DNA of 64,000 nucleotides from Agreia sp. Leaf210 (GCF_001421485.1 NZ_LMKK01000001.1:1040361-1104360); one strand, 5' to 3'; counted from the stretch's first letter, positions 1 to 8,208 are shown. Translations and numbers: made by a program. Notes: a model not told the origin generated them from the sequence alone.

Positions 1-348
1 GCCCGGTTGGTGCATCCGACGTGTGTGTTTCCGGGGTGCACTGTTCCGTCGGAACAGGCGGATGTCGACCATACAGAAGACCATGCTTACGGAGGCAACA
101 CTGTTCCAGAGAACCTCGCGCCGCTGAGCCAGGGCCATCACAAGGTGAAGCACCACACGAGGTGGCAGATCGTGCAGAACGGTGACGATACCCTCACCGC
201 CACGTCGCCAGCGGGCTACCGATACGTTATTCAGCCGGAGGGCAGGATGAAACCCGCACCGAAACAACTCATCGCAGCAACCGCAGCAAGGAACGCGGCT
301 GCAAACGGAACAGAACCGCAAGACGACCTAGCCGACTGCCCCTTCTAA
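1..348 (+). CDS. HNH endonuclease, DUF222/13E12 family, C-terminal part
   Basis: Only the C-terminal part is present; the frame is open from the first base, so the N-terminal DUF222 region lies upstream of the window. Visible are a Cys-x4-Cys pair (CVFPGC), the HNH core with VDHTEDHAYGG and then NT..N, and a His-rich end (GHHKVKHH) that completes the metal site. These are hallmarks of the His-Me finger nuclease domain at the C-terminus of actinobacterial 13E12 proteins. Their function is unproven; they are multicopy and often regarded as mobile or repeat-like. The reading frame ends at TAA 346-348, but coding-like sequence continues in frame beyond it (see the next entry). Confidence 0.85.
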   Translation, partial: ARLVHPTCVFPGCTVPSEQADVDHTEDHAYGGNTVPENLAPLSQGHHKVKHHTRWQIVQNGDDTLTATSPAGYRYVIQPEGRMKPAPKQLIAATAARNAAANGTEPQDDLADCPF

Positions 349-402
349 GAACTCGACCCGCACGCCGAACCAGAGGAGGAGTTCACGGACTGCCCCTTCT
401 AG
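349..402 (+). other. in-frame tail after the HNH gene stop
   Basis: Directly after the TAA at 346-348 the same frame stays open for 17 codons, reading ELDPHAEPEEEFTDCPF, and then stops at TAG 400-402. The last four residues, DCPF, repeat those just before the first stop (LADCPF). The tail looks like the original or a duplicated C-terminus separated from the gene by one stop codon. It may be a small tandem duplication or a nonsense change; readthrough is possible but not shown. Confidence 0.5.
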
Positions 403-410
403 ATCTGGCG

Positions 411-1079
411 TCACACGTGCGCGCTCTCCGGCACGTCGAAGGCCAGGAGCAGCGCGACAGCGCCGAGCAGCACCCCGGTCGTGCGTCGTTGCCAGATCGC
501 CCAGCGGGGTCGCCGCGCGAGGAAGCTCGCGATGGATCCCGCAGCGATGACGATGAGCGCGTTCACGGTGAGGCTGACGACGATCTGCAGCAGACCGAGG
601 GCGAGTCCCTGCAGGAGGGGGTGACCGCGTTGAGGATCGATGAACTGCGGAATGACGGTCAGGTACATGATCGCGACTTTGGGGTTGAGCAGATTGGTGA
701 TCAGGCCCATGCGAAAGAGGCGGCCGCCGCTGTCGCGCGGCAGATCGCGGACCTCGAAGACCCCGCGACCCGTGGGCCGCAGGGCTTGCCAGGCCAGGTA
801 TGCGAGATAGACGACGCCCGCCGCCTTGAGCCCGATGAACAGCAACGGAAGGGAGACGAAGACGACCGCCAGCCCCAGGTTCGCCATCAGCATGTAGACG
901 ATGAAACCCAGGCCCGTTCCTGCCAACGAGATCAGGCCGGCCCGACGCCCCTGGCTGACGCTGCGCGACGCGAGGTAGATCATGTTCGGGCCGGGGATGA
1001 GAACCATCGTCAGGGCCGTCAGGATCATGGCGACGGCTGCTGCCGCAGAGATGGGCGGAGCCAGTGCAGTAAAGGTCAT
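411..1079 (-). CDS. LysE/RhtB family amino-acid exporter
   Basis: A 222-residue membrane protein with about six hydrophobic segments and the family signature near the N-terminus (PGPNMIYLASRSVSQGRRAG, then GTGLGF). LysE/RhtB proteins export amino acids or homoserine-lactone-like compounds across the cytoplasmic membrane. I chose the ATG at 1079 because it gives MTFTALAPP directly before the first membrane helix; the frame continues 12 codons upstream but would run into the divergent gene. It is transcribed away from the CGNR gene at 1105 with only 25 bp between them, so the two probably share control. The substrate cannot be predicted. Confidence 0.88.
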   Translation of the reverse strand: MTFTALAPPISAAAAVAMILTALTMVLIPGPNMIYLASRSVSQGRRAGLISLAGTGLGFIVYMLMANLGLAVVFVSLPLLFIGLKAAGVVYLAYLAWQALRPTGRGVFEVRDLPRDSGGRLFRMGLITNLLNPKVAIMYLTVIPQFIDPQRGHPLLQGLALGLLQIVVSLTVNALIVIAAGSIASFLARRPRWAIWQRRTTGVLLGAVALLLAFDVPESAHV

Positions 1080-1092
1080 ATGCACACCATGA

Positions 1093-1098
1093 TGTAAT
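1093..1098 (+). promoter_or_regulatory. -10-like element for leaderless CGNR gene
   Basis: TGTAAT lies six bases before the ATG at 1105 and no Shine-Dalgarno sequence precedes that ATG. The spacing matches the leaderless arrangement seen at other genes of this window, although the second base departs from the TAnnnT pattern. Confidence 0.4.
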
Positions 1099-1104
1099 GC
1101 CTTT

Positions 1105-1629
1105 ATGCATCTCAACCCTTACGGAGAGTACGCCGTTCTCCTCGCACAGTCGCTCGCGAATGACTGGCCGAGCAGCCGAGCGGGGGTCATCGAACGAACC
1201 CGGGAGTACGGCATGACGATGCCTTTTCCCGAACAGCCGCAGGACCACGCCCGTTGCCGCTCTGTGCTGGACACCTGGCTGACCGTCGTCGATGCGGCCA
1301 CGCCAGACGTTCGGGCGGCGATCCTCAACGAGCAGATGGCCATCGCCTCGGCGTACCCCCGCTTGACCGACCACAACGGCGAGGGGTGGCACCTGCACTA
1401 TCGCGAGGTCGACAACGACCTTCCGCGCGTCCTGCAAGCAGTCTTCATGGTCGGCACCGCTCTTCACCTGACCACTCGCGGAATGACACGCCTCGGGCGT
1501 TGCGCTGCGAACCCGTGCACGAACGTGGTCGTCGACGTGTCCCGCAACGGCACTCAGCGGTACTGCTCACCCCGGTGCGGAAGCCGAGACGCCGTCAGGC
1601 GCCATAGAGCCCGACAGCAACGCTCGTGA
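1105..1629 (+). CDS. CGNR zinc-finger protein (putative regulator)
   Basis: A 174-residue protein with an N-terminal ABATE-like region (about 1-120) and a C-terminal CGNR zinc finger: Cys133 and Cys138, then VVDVSRNGTQRYC with Cys154 and Cys158. The family-naming CGNR motif reads CGSR here. CGNR proteins are predicted stress-related, DNA-binding transcription regulators that carry a ligand-binding ABATE domain. The gene is divergent from a LysE exporter over 25 bp, which suggests it controls that exporter. It ends near the 3' end of the hpaD operon, in convergent orientation. Confidence 0.85.
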   Translation: MHLNPYGEYAVLLAQSLANDWPSSRAGVIERTREYGMTMPFPEQPQDHARCRSVLDTWLTVVDAATPDVRAAILNEQMAIASAYPRLTDHNGEGWHLHYREVDNDLPRVLQAVFMVGTALHLTTRGMTRLGRCAANPCTNVVVDVSRNGTQRYCSPRCGSRDAVRRHRARQQRS

Positions 1630-1687
1630 ACGTCGCCCTCAGCTGATCAAGCGCGGCCCATCCGACTCTTCTCGGTGGCCACGAGGC

Positions 1688-2770
1688 TCACAGCGTGTTG
1701 CCGAGCTTGAAGCCCTCGACGGTGTCGTCTTTGCGGGTGTACGAGAACCCGTCCGCACCCACGGTCACCGCCATCTCGCTTGCATCGGTGCGGGCGACCA
1801 CTGGCTGAGGGTTGCCGTCGAGATCGAGCACGAGGGATGCCTCGGTGTACCAGCTCGGCACCACCGCATTTCCCCACCAGTCGCGACGCTGGTTGTCGTG
1901 CACGTCCCAGGTCACGACCGGATTGTCGGGATCGCCCGTGTAGTAGTCCTGCGTGTAGATCTCGACCCGGTGGCCATCCGGGTCGGTGATGTAGAGGTAG
2001 AACGCGTTCGAGACGCCATGACGGCCGGGCCCGCGCTCGATCACGTCGCTCTTGCGCAGCGCCCCGAGCTTGTCGCAGATGTAGAGGATGTTGTGCTTCT
2101 CGTGCGTCGAGAACGCGATGTGGTGCATCCGTGGGCCGTCGCCGCCGGTGAGGGCGGTGTCGTGCACGGTGTCTTTGCGACGCAGCCAGGCCGCGTAGGT
2201 CACGCCGTCTTCGTCTTGGATGTCTTCGGTGACCCTGAAGCCGAGGTCTTCGAGGTACTTGCGCCCACGCGGCACGTCGGGGGTGACCTGGTTGAAGTGG
2301 TCGAGGCGAACGAGGGCGCCGGGGCCGTAGAGGTCGTAGCGCCAGGCGAGGCGCTCCACGTGCTCGACCGAGTAGAAGAACTCGTACGGAAAGCCGAGCG
2401 GATCGGTGACCCTCACCGAGTCGCCGATGCCGTTGACGAAACCGTCGCGCTTGCGCTCGGTGCGGCATCCGAGGGCCTGATACCAGGCCTCGGCACGGTC
2501 GACGTCTTCAGGCGTGCGCACCCGGTAGCTGAAGGCGGCGACGGCCGCGATCGGGCCTTTGCGCAGCACGAGGTTGTGGTGAATGAACTCCTCGAGACTG
2601 CGCAGGTAGATCGCATTCTCGTCCTCTTCTGTGACGACGAGACCCAGGATGTCGACATAGAACTCGCGCGACCGCGCCAGGTCGGTCACCACGATCTCCA
2701 TGTAGGCGCAGCGCAGGATGTCGGGCGGAGTGAGTTCGGTGGGCGTGGGAACCGGTGTGGAATTCGTCAT
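1688..2770 (-). CDS. hpaD: homoprotocatechuate 2,3-dioxygenase (extradiol, VOC type)
   Basis: A 360-residue type I extradiol dioxygenase that opens the ring of 3,4-dihydroxyphenylacetate to 5-carboxymethyl-2-hydroxymuconate semialdehyde. It closely resembles the Brevibacterium fuscum and Arthrobacter enzymes I recall. The metal ligands fall at His158 (RLDHFNQ), His217 (MHHIAF) and Glu270 (HRVEIY), and the catalytic His at 203 (TVHDTAL). All are offset by three residues from the B. fuscum numbering, as expected from the longer N-terminus. Two VOC modules and the C-terminal lid (WWGN, GFKLGNTL) are complete. The ATG at 2770 gives the family start MTNS. Metal preference (Fe or Mn) cannot be read from sequence. 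It is the last gene of the minus-strand hpa operon, 31 bp after hpaE. Confidence 0.95.
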   Translation of the reverse strand: MTNSTPVPTPTELTPPDILRCAYMEIVVTDLARSREFYVDILGLVVTEEDENAIYLRSLEEFIHHNLVLRKGPIAAVAAFSYRVRTPEDVDRAEAWYQALGCRTERKRDGFVNGIGDSVRVTDPLGFPYEFFYSVEHVERLAWRYDLYGPGALVRLDHFNQVTPDVPRGRKYLEDLGFRVTEDIQDEDGVTYAAWLRRKDTVHDTALTGGDGPRMHHIAFSTHEKHNILYICDKLGALRKSDVIERGPGRHGVSNAFYLYITDPDGHRVEIYTQDYYTGDPDNPVVTWDVHDNQRRDWWGNAVVPSWYTEASLVLDLDGNPQPVVARTDASEMAVTVGADGFSYTRKDDTVEGFKLGNTL

Positions 2771-2801
2771 TGAATCGTCTTTCGTGAAAGGAGTGGTGAG
2801 G

Positions 2802-4352
2802 TCAGTGGGAGGCGGGGCTGTTCGCACCGAAGCGCGCGGTGTGAACGTCGCCGAGAGTGATGTGCACGGCCTGCTGGTCGGAGTAGAAGTCGAGCGAGCG
2901 GTAGCCGCCCTCGTGGCCGAGTCCCGAAGCCTTCACCCCGCCGAACGGGGTGCGCAGGTCGCGCACGTTATGAGAGTTGAGCCACACCATGCCCGAGTCG
3001 ACGGCCTGGGCGAACACGTGTGCCCGCTCGAGATTCGAGGTCCAGATGTACGCGGCCAGGCCGTACTTGACGCCGTTGGCGAGCTCGAGCGCCTCTTCCT
3101 CGGTGTCGAACGGGGTGATCGCGACGACGGGGCCGAAGATCTCCTCTTGAAAGATGCGCGCATCCGGCTTCACATCGACGAAGACCGTGGGCTGCACGTA
3201 GTTGCCCGTGGGCAGGTGCTCGGGGCGCCCACCACCCGCGACCAAGCGACCCTCGTCCTTGCCGATCTCGACGTAGCTCATGACCTTCGCGAAGTGCTCG
3301 GGGTGCACGAGCGCCCCCACCTCGGTCTTCGGATCGTGCGGATCGCCCACCACGATGTTCTTCGCGCGCTCGGCGAATCGCGCCACGAAGTCGTCGTAGA
3401 CGCTGCGCTCGACGAGGATGCGCGAGCCTGCGGTGCAGCGCTCTCCGTTCAGCGAGAACACGCCGAAGAGGGTCGAGTCGAGCGCGGCATCGAGGTCGGC
3501 GTCGGCGAAGATGACGGCCGGCGACTTTCCGCCGAGCTCCATCGACATGCCCTTGAGCGTCGGCGCGCAGTTCGCGAAGATCAGCTGCCCCGTCGAGCTC
3601 TCGCCCGTGAACGAGATCAGCTGCACGTCCGTGTGCTTGACGAGCGCGTCTCCCGCCTCTTCGCCGAGTCCGTTGACGAGGTTGAACACCCCATCGGGAA
3701 CACCGGCCTCACGGAAGATGTCAGCCCACAGGCTCGCAGACAGAGGCGTGAACTCGGCGGGCTTCAGCACGACCGTGCAGCCGGAGGCGAGTGCCGGTGC
3801 CAGTTTCCAGCTCTCGAGCATAAAGGGCGTGTTCCACGGCGTGATGAGCCCGGCGACACCCTTCGGCTTGCGATTCACGTAGTTCAGCTGCCGACCCGGC
3901 ACCTTGTAGGTGTCGTCGGACTGAGCGACGATCAAGTCGGCGAAGAAACGGAAGTTCTCGGCGGCACGCTGCGCCTGGCCGAGGGCCTGTGTGATCGGGA
4001 GGCCCGAGTCGAACGATTCCAACTCGGCGAGCCGGGCATCCCGCGACTCGACGATGTCGGCGATCTTGTTGAGCACGCGCGATCGTGCGCGCGGCAGCAT
4101 CCGGGGCCAGGGGCCCTCGTCGAAGGCCGTGCGGGCGGCCGCGACGGCGAGGTCGATGTCGGCCTTCTGCCCGGCGGCGGCGGTGACGTAATTCTCGTTC
4201 GTCACCGGGTCGAGCACGTCGAAGGTCTCGCCGCCGACGCTGTCGACGAACTGGCCGCCGATGAAATGCTGGATGCGCTCGGGCAGGCCATCCGGAATGT
4301 GCTGTGTCGGCGTGGCCGGCTGGGCGCCTGCTGTCTCTGTCGTCATGGTCAT
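2802..4352 (-). CDS. hpaE: 5-carboxymethyl-2-hydroxymuconate semialdehyde dehydrogenase
   Basis: A 516-residue NAD-dependent aldehyde dehydrogenase of the HpaE type, oxidising the semialdehyde made by HpaD. Seen are the Rossmann motif region (ITPWNTPF, KPAEFTP, FTGESSTG), the general-base Glu in MELGGKSP and the catalytic Cys in NGERCTAGSR, followed by EEIFGPV. Length is normal once the roughly 25-residue N-terminal extension is discounted. The ATG at 4352 overlaps the GntR stop codon (ATGA), implying translational coupling; a second ATG at 4346 is better spaced from AAGG and is the alternative start. hpaD follows 31 bp downstream. Confidence 0.94.
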   Translation of the reverse strand: MTMTTETAGAQPATPTQHIPDGLPERIQHFIGGQFVDSVGGETFDVLDPVTNENYVTAAAGQKADIDLAVAAARTAFDEGPWPRMLPRARSRVLNKIADIVESRDARLAELESFDSGLPITQALGQAQRAAENFRFFADLIVAQSDDTYKVPGRQLNYVNRKPKGVAGLITPWNTPFMLESWKLAPALASGCTVVLKPAEFTPLSASLWADIFREAGVPDGVFNLVNGLGEEAGDALVKHTDVQLISFTGESSTGQLIFANCAPTLKGMSMELGGKSPAVIFADADLDAALDSTLFGVFSLNGERCTAGSRILVERSVYDDFVARFAERAKNIVVGDPHDPKTEVGALVHPEHFAKVMSYVEIGKDEGRLVAGGGRPEHLPTGNYVQPTVFVDVKPDARIFQEEIFGPVVAITPFDTEEEALELANGVKYGLAAYIWTSNLERAHVFAQAVDSGMVWLNSHNVRDLRTPFGGVKASGLGHEGGYRSLDFYSDQQAVHITLGDVHTARFGANSPASH

Positions 4353-5050
4353 CGTCCTTGATTCGCTTGGTGGTTGAGGAGCGCGTCGAGCGTTCCGGTT
4401 CGGTGGGCACGGGCGGCGAGCTCGATCTCGAGCGGATCGGCACCACTCTCTATCAGCTGCAGCAGACGCTCGTGCTCGTCGACCGACTCCTGCGCCCGGC
4501 CGGGCACGAAGCCGAAGATCGAGTCGCGCAGCACGGCGAGGCGCTTCCAGCCGCGGTGCACGAGGTCGAGGATGTGCGGATTGGGGCAGTGCTCGAAGAT
4601 CACCGCGTGGAACTGCCGATTGAGCTCGGTGAAGCGATGAGGGTCGAAGTGGTCGAGACAGTCGCGCATCGCCGCGTTGATGTCGCGCGCCTCGATCAGG
4701 TCGAGCGCGGTGACGAACGGGGCCGACAGAGCGGTGGCCCTGCCCTCGACGAGGCTCAGCGTCTCCATCGTGTAGAAGTATTCGCGCTCGTCGACCATCG
4801 CCACCTGGGCTCCGACATTGCGCTCGAACGTCACCGCACCCTCGGCCTCGAGGCGGCGGATCGCCTCGCGTACCGGCACCACGCTCACCTCGAGCTGCTT
4901 GGCGATCTGGCCGAGCACGAGCCGGAACCCGGGAGTGTAGTTTCCGTTCTCGATGCGCTCCTTGATGAAGCGGTACGCGAGTTCGGACTTGCTCTCGGTC
5001 ACGATCTCGCCGTTCGCAGGTTCACTCGGCACGGCTCTCGCCCTTCGCAT
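4349..5050 (-). CDS. GntR family regulator, FCD (FadR) subfamily
   Basis: A 233-residue protein with a winged-helix GntR domain at about 18-85 (GFRLVLGQIAKQLEVSVVPV, then REAIRRLEAEG) and an all-helical FCD ligand domain at about 90-215, including the metal-site-like ELNRQFHAVIF. FCD GntR proteins usually repress catabolic operons and respond to a pathway acid. The gene sits inside the hpa operon: its start overlaps the end of the FAH-RraA gene by 29 bp and its stop overlaps the hpaE ATG. A GTG at 5032 is an alternative start. The palindrome at 6528-6539 in the divergent hpa promoter fits the TNGTnnnACNA operator class of this subfamily, so autoregulated control of the whole pathway is likely. 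Confidence 0.92.
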   Translation of the reverse strand: MRRARAVPSEPANGEIVTESKSELAYRFIKERIENGNYTPGFRLVLGQIAKQLEVSVVPVREAIRRLEAEGAVTFERNVGAQVAMVDEREYFYTMETLSLVEGRATALSAPFVTALDLIEARDINAAMRDCLDHFDPHRFTELNRQFHAVIFEHCPNPHILDLVHRGWKRLAVLRDSIFGFVPGRAQESVDEHERLLQLIESGADPLEIELAARAHRTGTLDALLNHQANQGR

Positions 5051-6521
5051 CGGCGTACTTCTTCTTCCACGCGGCGTTCATCGGGTAGAGGCCGTCGACC
5101 GGCTCGCCGGCCGCGACCTGCTCGGCGATGTACTCCTCTTCGCGCTCCTGCTCGATGGCGGCTTCGACGACCTCGTCGACGAGCTGCGGCGGAATGACCA
5201 GCACGCCGTCGCCGTCGCCCACGATCACATCGCCCGGCTGCACCGCGGCGCCGCCGCAGGCGATGGTCACGTCGACGTCCCACGGAACATGCCGTCGACC
5301 GAGAACAGCCGGATGCGCGCCCTGCGAATACGCCGGGATGCCGAGAGCGGCGACCGCGGCGATGTCGCGGATGCCGCCGTCGGTCACGATTCCGGCGGCG
5401 CCACGCACCTGGGCGCGCAGGGCCAGGATGTCGCCGACCGTTCCCGTGCCGGCTTCTCCGCGCGCCTCGATGACGAGCACGTCGCCGGGGTTCAGCCCGT
5501 CGAACGCGCGCTTCTGCGCGTTGTAGCCGCCGCCGTGGCTGGCGAACAGATCGGGTCGGGCGGGGATGAAGCGCAGGGTGCGGGCGCGCCCGATCATCTT
5601 CTCTTCCGGGTGCAGCGGCAGCACACCGTCGATGGAGACGTCGTCGAAGCCCTTCTTGCGCAACTGCGAGCTCAGCGTCGCGGTGGCCACCGAGGCGAGC
5701 TTGGCGCGTCGCTCCTCGGTGAGCTGCCACGCCGGTTCGAGCCCCGCCTCCTCCGGGCTGCCCCACGCTTCGGCGCGCTGCAGATCGTCGATCTTCGGGC
5801 CGGCGCCGAAGGCTCCCGGCTCGGAGTCGCCCTGCACCACCCGCGTCACGAGATGTCCTGTGCTCGGCGCGCCCGGCGCATCCGGTGCATCGACCTCGAC
5901 CTCGACGGTCTGCCCGGGCACGACGACGCTCGACCCGGCCGGGGTGCCCGAGAGGATCACGTCGCCGGGCTCGAGGGTGATGAGTTGCGAGAGATCGGCC
6001 ACCAGCTGGGCGAGCGGAAACACGAGTTCGGCTGTCGTGTCGCTCTGCACGAGCTCGCCGTCGACCCAGGTGCGGATGCGCAGGGCGGCGGGATCGACGG
6101 ATCGTGCGTCGATGAGGTTCGGGCCGAGCGGGGTGAACCCGTCGCCGCCCTTGGAGCGGAGGTTCGATCCCTTGTCGGCGTAGCGCAGGTCGTAGACGCC
6201 GAAATCGTTGGCCGCGGTGACGGCGGCGACGTGCGCCCAGGCATCGGTCTGCGTCACGCCGCGAGCGCTCGTGCCGATCACCAGGGCGATCTCTCCCTCG
6301 AAGGCGAGCAGCTCGGTGCCGGCGGGGCGCTCGATGACGCCGCTCGAGGCCACGGAGGTGCTGGGCTTGACGAAGTAGGAGGGCTGCGCCGGCGTGCGTC
6401 CGCGTTGCGCGATACGGCTCGGGTAGTTGAGGTGCAGCGCGATGACCTTGCCGGGGCGCTGAGCTCCGGTGGAGTCGTAGGGGGTCACGAGCGCCTCGGA
6501 CGGGACTTCTTCGTACGTCAT
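5022..6521 (-). CDS. fumarylacetoacetate hydrolase-RraA fusion protein (HpaG-like)
   Basis: A 499-residue fusion of two enzyme domains. Residues about 20-230 are a fumarylacetoacetate-hydrolase fold: metal-site Glu75 and Glu77 in FEGEIALVIG, acidic residues in ANDFGVYDLRY, and SGTPAG at 191-196. Residues about 270-460 are an RraA/HMG-aldolase-like fold: GDILALRAQ at 363-371, TDGGIRD at 380-386 with the Arg-Asp pair that binds substrate and Mg, and GDVIVGDGDGVLVIP. In the enterobacterial pathway two FAH modules (HpaG1 and HpaG2) perform decarboxylation and isomerisation; here the second module is replaced by RraA, a family with known decarboxylase and aldolase activities. It is the first gene of the minus-strand operon, divergent from hpaH. 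There is no Shine-Dalgarno; TACGAT lies six bases before the ATG, suggesting a leaderless mRNA. Confidence 0.9.
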   Translation of the reverse strand: MTYEEVPSEALVTPYDSTGAQRPGKVIALHLNYPSRIAQRGRTPAQPSYFVKPSTSVASSGVIERPAGTELLAFEGEIALVIGTSARGVTQTDAWAHVAAVTAANDFGVYDLRYADKGSNLRSKGGDGFTPLGPNLIDARSVDPAALRIRTWVDGELVQSDTTAELVFPLAQLVADLSQLITLEPGDVILSGTPAGSSVVVPGQTVEVEVDAPDAPGAPSTGHLVTRVVQGDSEPGAFGAGPKIDDLQRAEAWGSPEEAGLEPAWQLTEERRAKLASVATATLSSQLRKKGFDDVSIDGVLPLHPEEKMIGRARTLRFIPARPDLFASHGGGYNAQKRAFDGLNPGDVLVIEARGEAGTGTVGDILALRAQVRGAAGIVTDGGIRDIAAVAALGIPAYSQGAHPAVLGRRHVPWDVDVTIACGGAAVQPGDVIVGDGDGVLVIPPQLVDEVVEAAIEQEREEEYIAEQVAAGEPVDGLYPMNAAWKKKYADAKGESRAE

Positions 6522-6527
6522 GGAAGG

Positions 6528-6539
6528 ATCGTATACGAT
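6528..6539. promoter_or_regulatory. palindromic operator and -10 of divergent hpa promoters
   Basis: A perfect 12-bp palindrome, ATCGTATACGAT, sits six bases upstream of the FAH-RraA ATG in the 98-bp gap before hpaH. It contains TCGTATACGA, matching the TNGTnnnACNA half-site pattern of FCD-type GntR regulators. Because TACGAT occurs on both strands of the palindrome, it can also be the -10 of both divergent promoters. On the minus strand a TTTGCA lies 17 bp upstream as a plausible -35. A regulator bound here would block both transcripts. Confidence 0.65.
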
Positions 6540-6619
6540 AAGATCAACGATGCAAACCCTCGTGGTCGTGCCAGCATAAGAAGCGGCCCGCGCGAGGATC
6601 GAGAAGAGACGAGAATGTC

Positions 6620-7405
6620 ATGCTCGACGACACGACGATCGCTGCGATCGCCGACGAATTGGTTGAGGCGGCACGCACCCGCACTCCCGTTCCGCGGCTG
6701 ACCGCCCGCTACCCCGACATGACCATCGAGGATTCGTATGCCGTGCAGTCGCTCTGGCGTTCGCGCAACGAGGCAGCAGGCCGATGCCTCGTCGGCCATA
6801 AGATCGGCCTCACCTCGAAGGCCATGCAGGCGGCCACCGGCATCACCGAGCCCGACTACGGACTCATCTTCGACGACATGGTGCTCGAGAGCGGCACGGT
6901 TCTCGACTGGGGCGTGTACTCGCATCCGCGGGTCGAGGTCGAGCTCGCGTTCCGCCTGAAGGCCGATCTCACCGGCCCAGACTGCTCGCTGTTCGACGTA
7001 CTCGCGGCCACCGAATACGTCGTGCCCGCGCTCGAGATCCTCGACTCGCGCATCGAGATGGAGGGCCGCACGATCGTCGACACCATCAGCGACAACGCCG
7101 CCATGGGCGTGATGGTCGTCGGCGGTCGCCCGGTGCGCCCCGACGAAATCGATCTGCGCTGGGCGGGCGCCATGCTCTATCGCAACGAGGGCATCGAAGA
7201 GACCGGACTCGCGGGCGGCGTACTCAACAACCCCGCCAACGGCGTGGCCTGGCTCGCCAACAAGATTCACCCGCACGGCGACACCCTCAAGGCGGGCGAG
7301 CTCATCCTCGCCGGCTCGTTCACTCGCCCGATGTGGGTGTACGCAGGCGACTCGGTGTTCGCCGACTATGGCCCGCTCGGGGTGGTGACATGCCGATTCC
7401 AGTGA
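6620..7405 (+). CDS. hpaH: 2-oxo-hept-4-ene-1,7-dioate hydratase
   Basis: A 261-residue member of the HpaH/MhpD hydratase family, which adds water to 2-oxohept-4-ene-1,7-dioate to give 4-hydroxy-2-oxoheptanedioate. The FAH-like fold is recognisable by HPRVEVELAF with the metal-binding acidic residues, GHKIGLTS, NPANGVAWLAN and a final LAGSFTRP segment. Length is typical. It is the first gene of the plus-strand half of the hpa cluster and overlaps hpaI by 16 bp. Its leader runs from the shared divergent promoter at about 6530-6545; a GAGAAGAGACGAG purine stretch precedes the ATG. Confidence 0.94.
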   Translation: MLDDTTIAAIADELVEAARTRTPVPRLTARYPDMTIEDSYAVQSLWRSRNEAAGRCLVGHKIGLTSKAMQAATGITEPDYGLIFDDMVLESGTVLDWGVYSHPRVEVELAFRLKADLTGPDCSLFDVLAATEYVVPALEILDSRIEMEGRTIVDTISDNAAMGVMVVGGRPVRPDEIDLRWAGAMLYRNEGIEETGLAGGVLNNPANGVAWLANKIHPHGDTLKAGELILAGSFTRPMWVYAGDSVFADYGPLGVVTCRFQ

Positions 7406-8208
7406 GCCCCATAGATCCGGATGCCGGCTTCGCCGCCGCCCTCGGCTCCCACAGCCGGCCGCTCGCCGGCATGTGGGTCTGCAGCGGCAGCCCGCTGATC
7501 GCCGAGCTGTGCGCGGGGTCTGGACTGGACTGGCTGCTCATCGACGCCGAGCACACGCCGAACAGCCTCGAATCCCTGCTCGCCCAGCTGCAGGCCGTAC
7601 ACGGCTACCCGATCCTTCCGGTCGTGCGACCGCCGGTGCTCGATCCGGTGATCATCAAGCAGTACCTCGACATCGGCGCCCAGACGCTGCTCGTTCCCAT
7701 GGTCGACACGGCGGAGCTCGCCGACCTCGCCGTGCGCAGCGTGCACTACCCGCCCCGCGGCATCCGGGGCGTGGGATCGGCCCTTGCTCGCGCCTCGCGC
7801 TGGAACCGCACCGACGACTACCTCGCCACCGCCGCGTCGCGCATCTCGGTGATCGTTCAGATCGAGTCGGTCGCGGCCGTCGAGAACATCGATTCGATCC
7901 TCGCTGTCGACGGCATCGCCGGCATCTTCCTGGGCCCCTCCGACCTCGCCGCCTCGATGGGCGTGCTCGGCCAGCAAGATCACCCGGATGTCATCGCCGC
8001 AGTCGAGCGCTGCATCGCTGCAGCCGTCGCGGCCGGGGTGCCGGCGGGCGTCAACGCCTTCGCCGAGCCGCTCGCGCGTCGCTACCTGTCTGCCGGTGCG
8101 TCATTCATTCTGGTCGGCGCCGATGTCGCGCTGCTCGCACGCGCCTCGGAGGGCTTGGCGGCGAAGTATGTCTCGGCGGAGCCAGACGAGAACCGCGCCA
8201 GCTACTGA
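7390..8208 (+). CDS. hpaI: 4-hydroxy-2-oxoheptane-1,7-dioate aldolase
   Basis: A 272-residue class II (metal-dependent) aldolase of the HpcH/HpaI family, splitting 4-hydroxy-2-oxoheptanedioate into pyruvate and succinate semialdehyde. Diagnostic segments are DWLLIDAEHTPN, VVRPP, PMVDTAE, VIVQIESVAAVENID with the metal-binding Glu, and FLGPSDLAASMG. The ATG at 7390, preceded by GGGGTGG and inside the last codons of hpaH, gives the usual family length; longer upstream frames only run through hpaH. No succinate-semialdehyde dehydrogenase is encoded nearby. The gene converges with the monooxygenase gene, overlapping it by 7 bp. Confidence 0.94.
   Translation: MPIPVSPIDPDAGFAAALGSHSRPLAGMWVCSGSPLIAELCAGSGLDWLLIDAEHTPNSLESLLAQLQAVHGYPILPVVRPPVLDPVIIKQYLDIGAQTLLVPMVDTAELADLAVRSVHYPPRGIRGVGSALARASRWNRTDDYLATAASRISVIVQIESVAAVENIDSILAVDGIAGIFLGPSDLAASMGVLGQQDHPDVIAAVERCIAAAVAAGVPAGVNAFAEPLARRYLSAGASFILVGADVALLARASEGLAAKYVSAEPDENRASY

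Noticed and set aside
2718-4361. 547-codon open frame on the plus strand across hpaE and hpaD
   Set aside because: Long antisense frames are expected in high-GC coding DNA. The translation is Arg/Val/Glu-rich with no domain, whereas the minus-strand genes have clear catalytic motifs.
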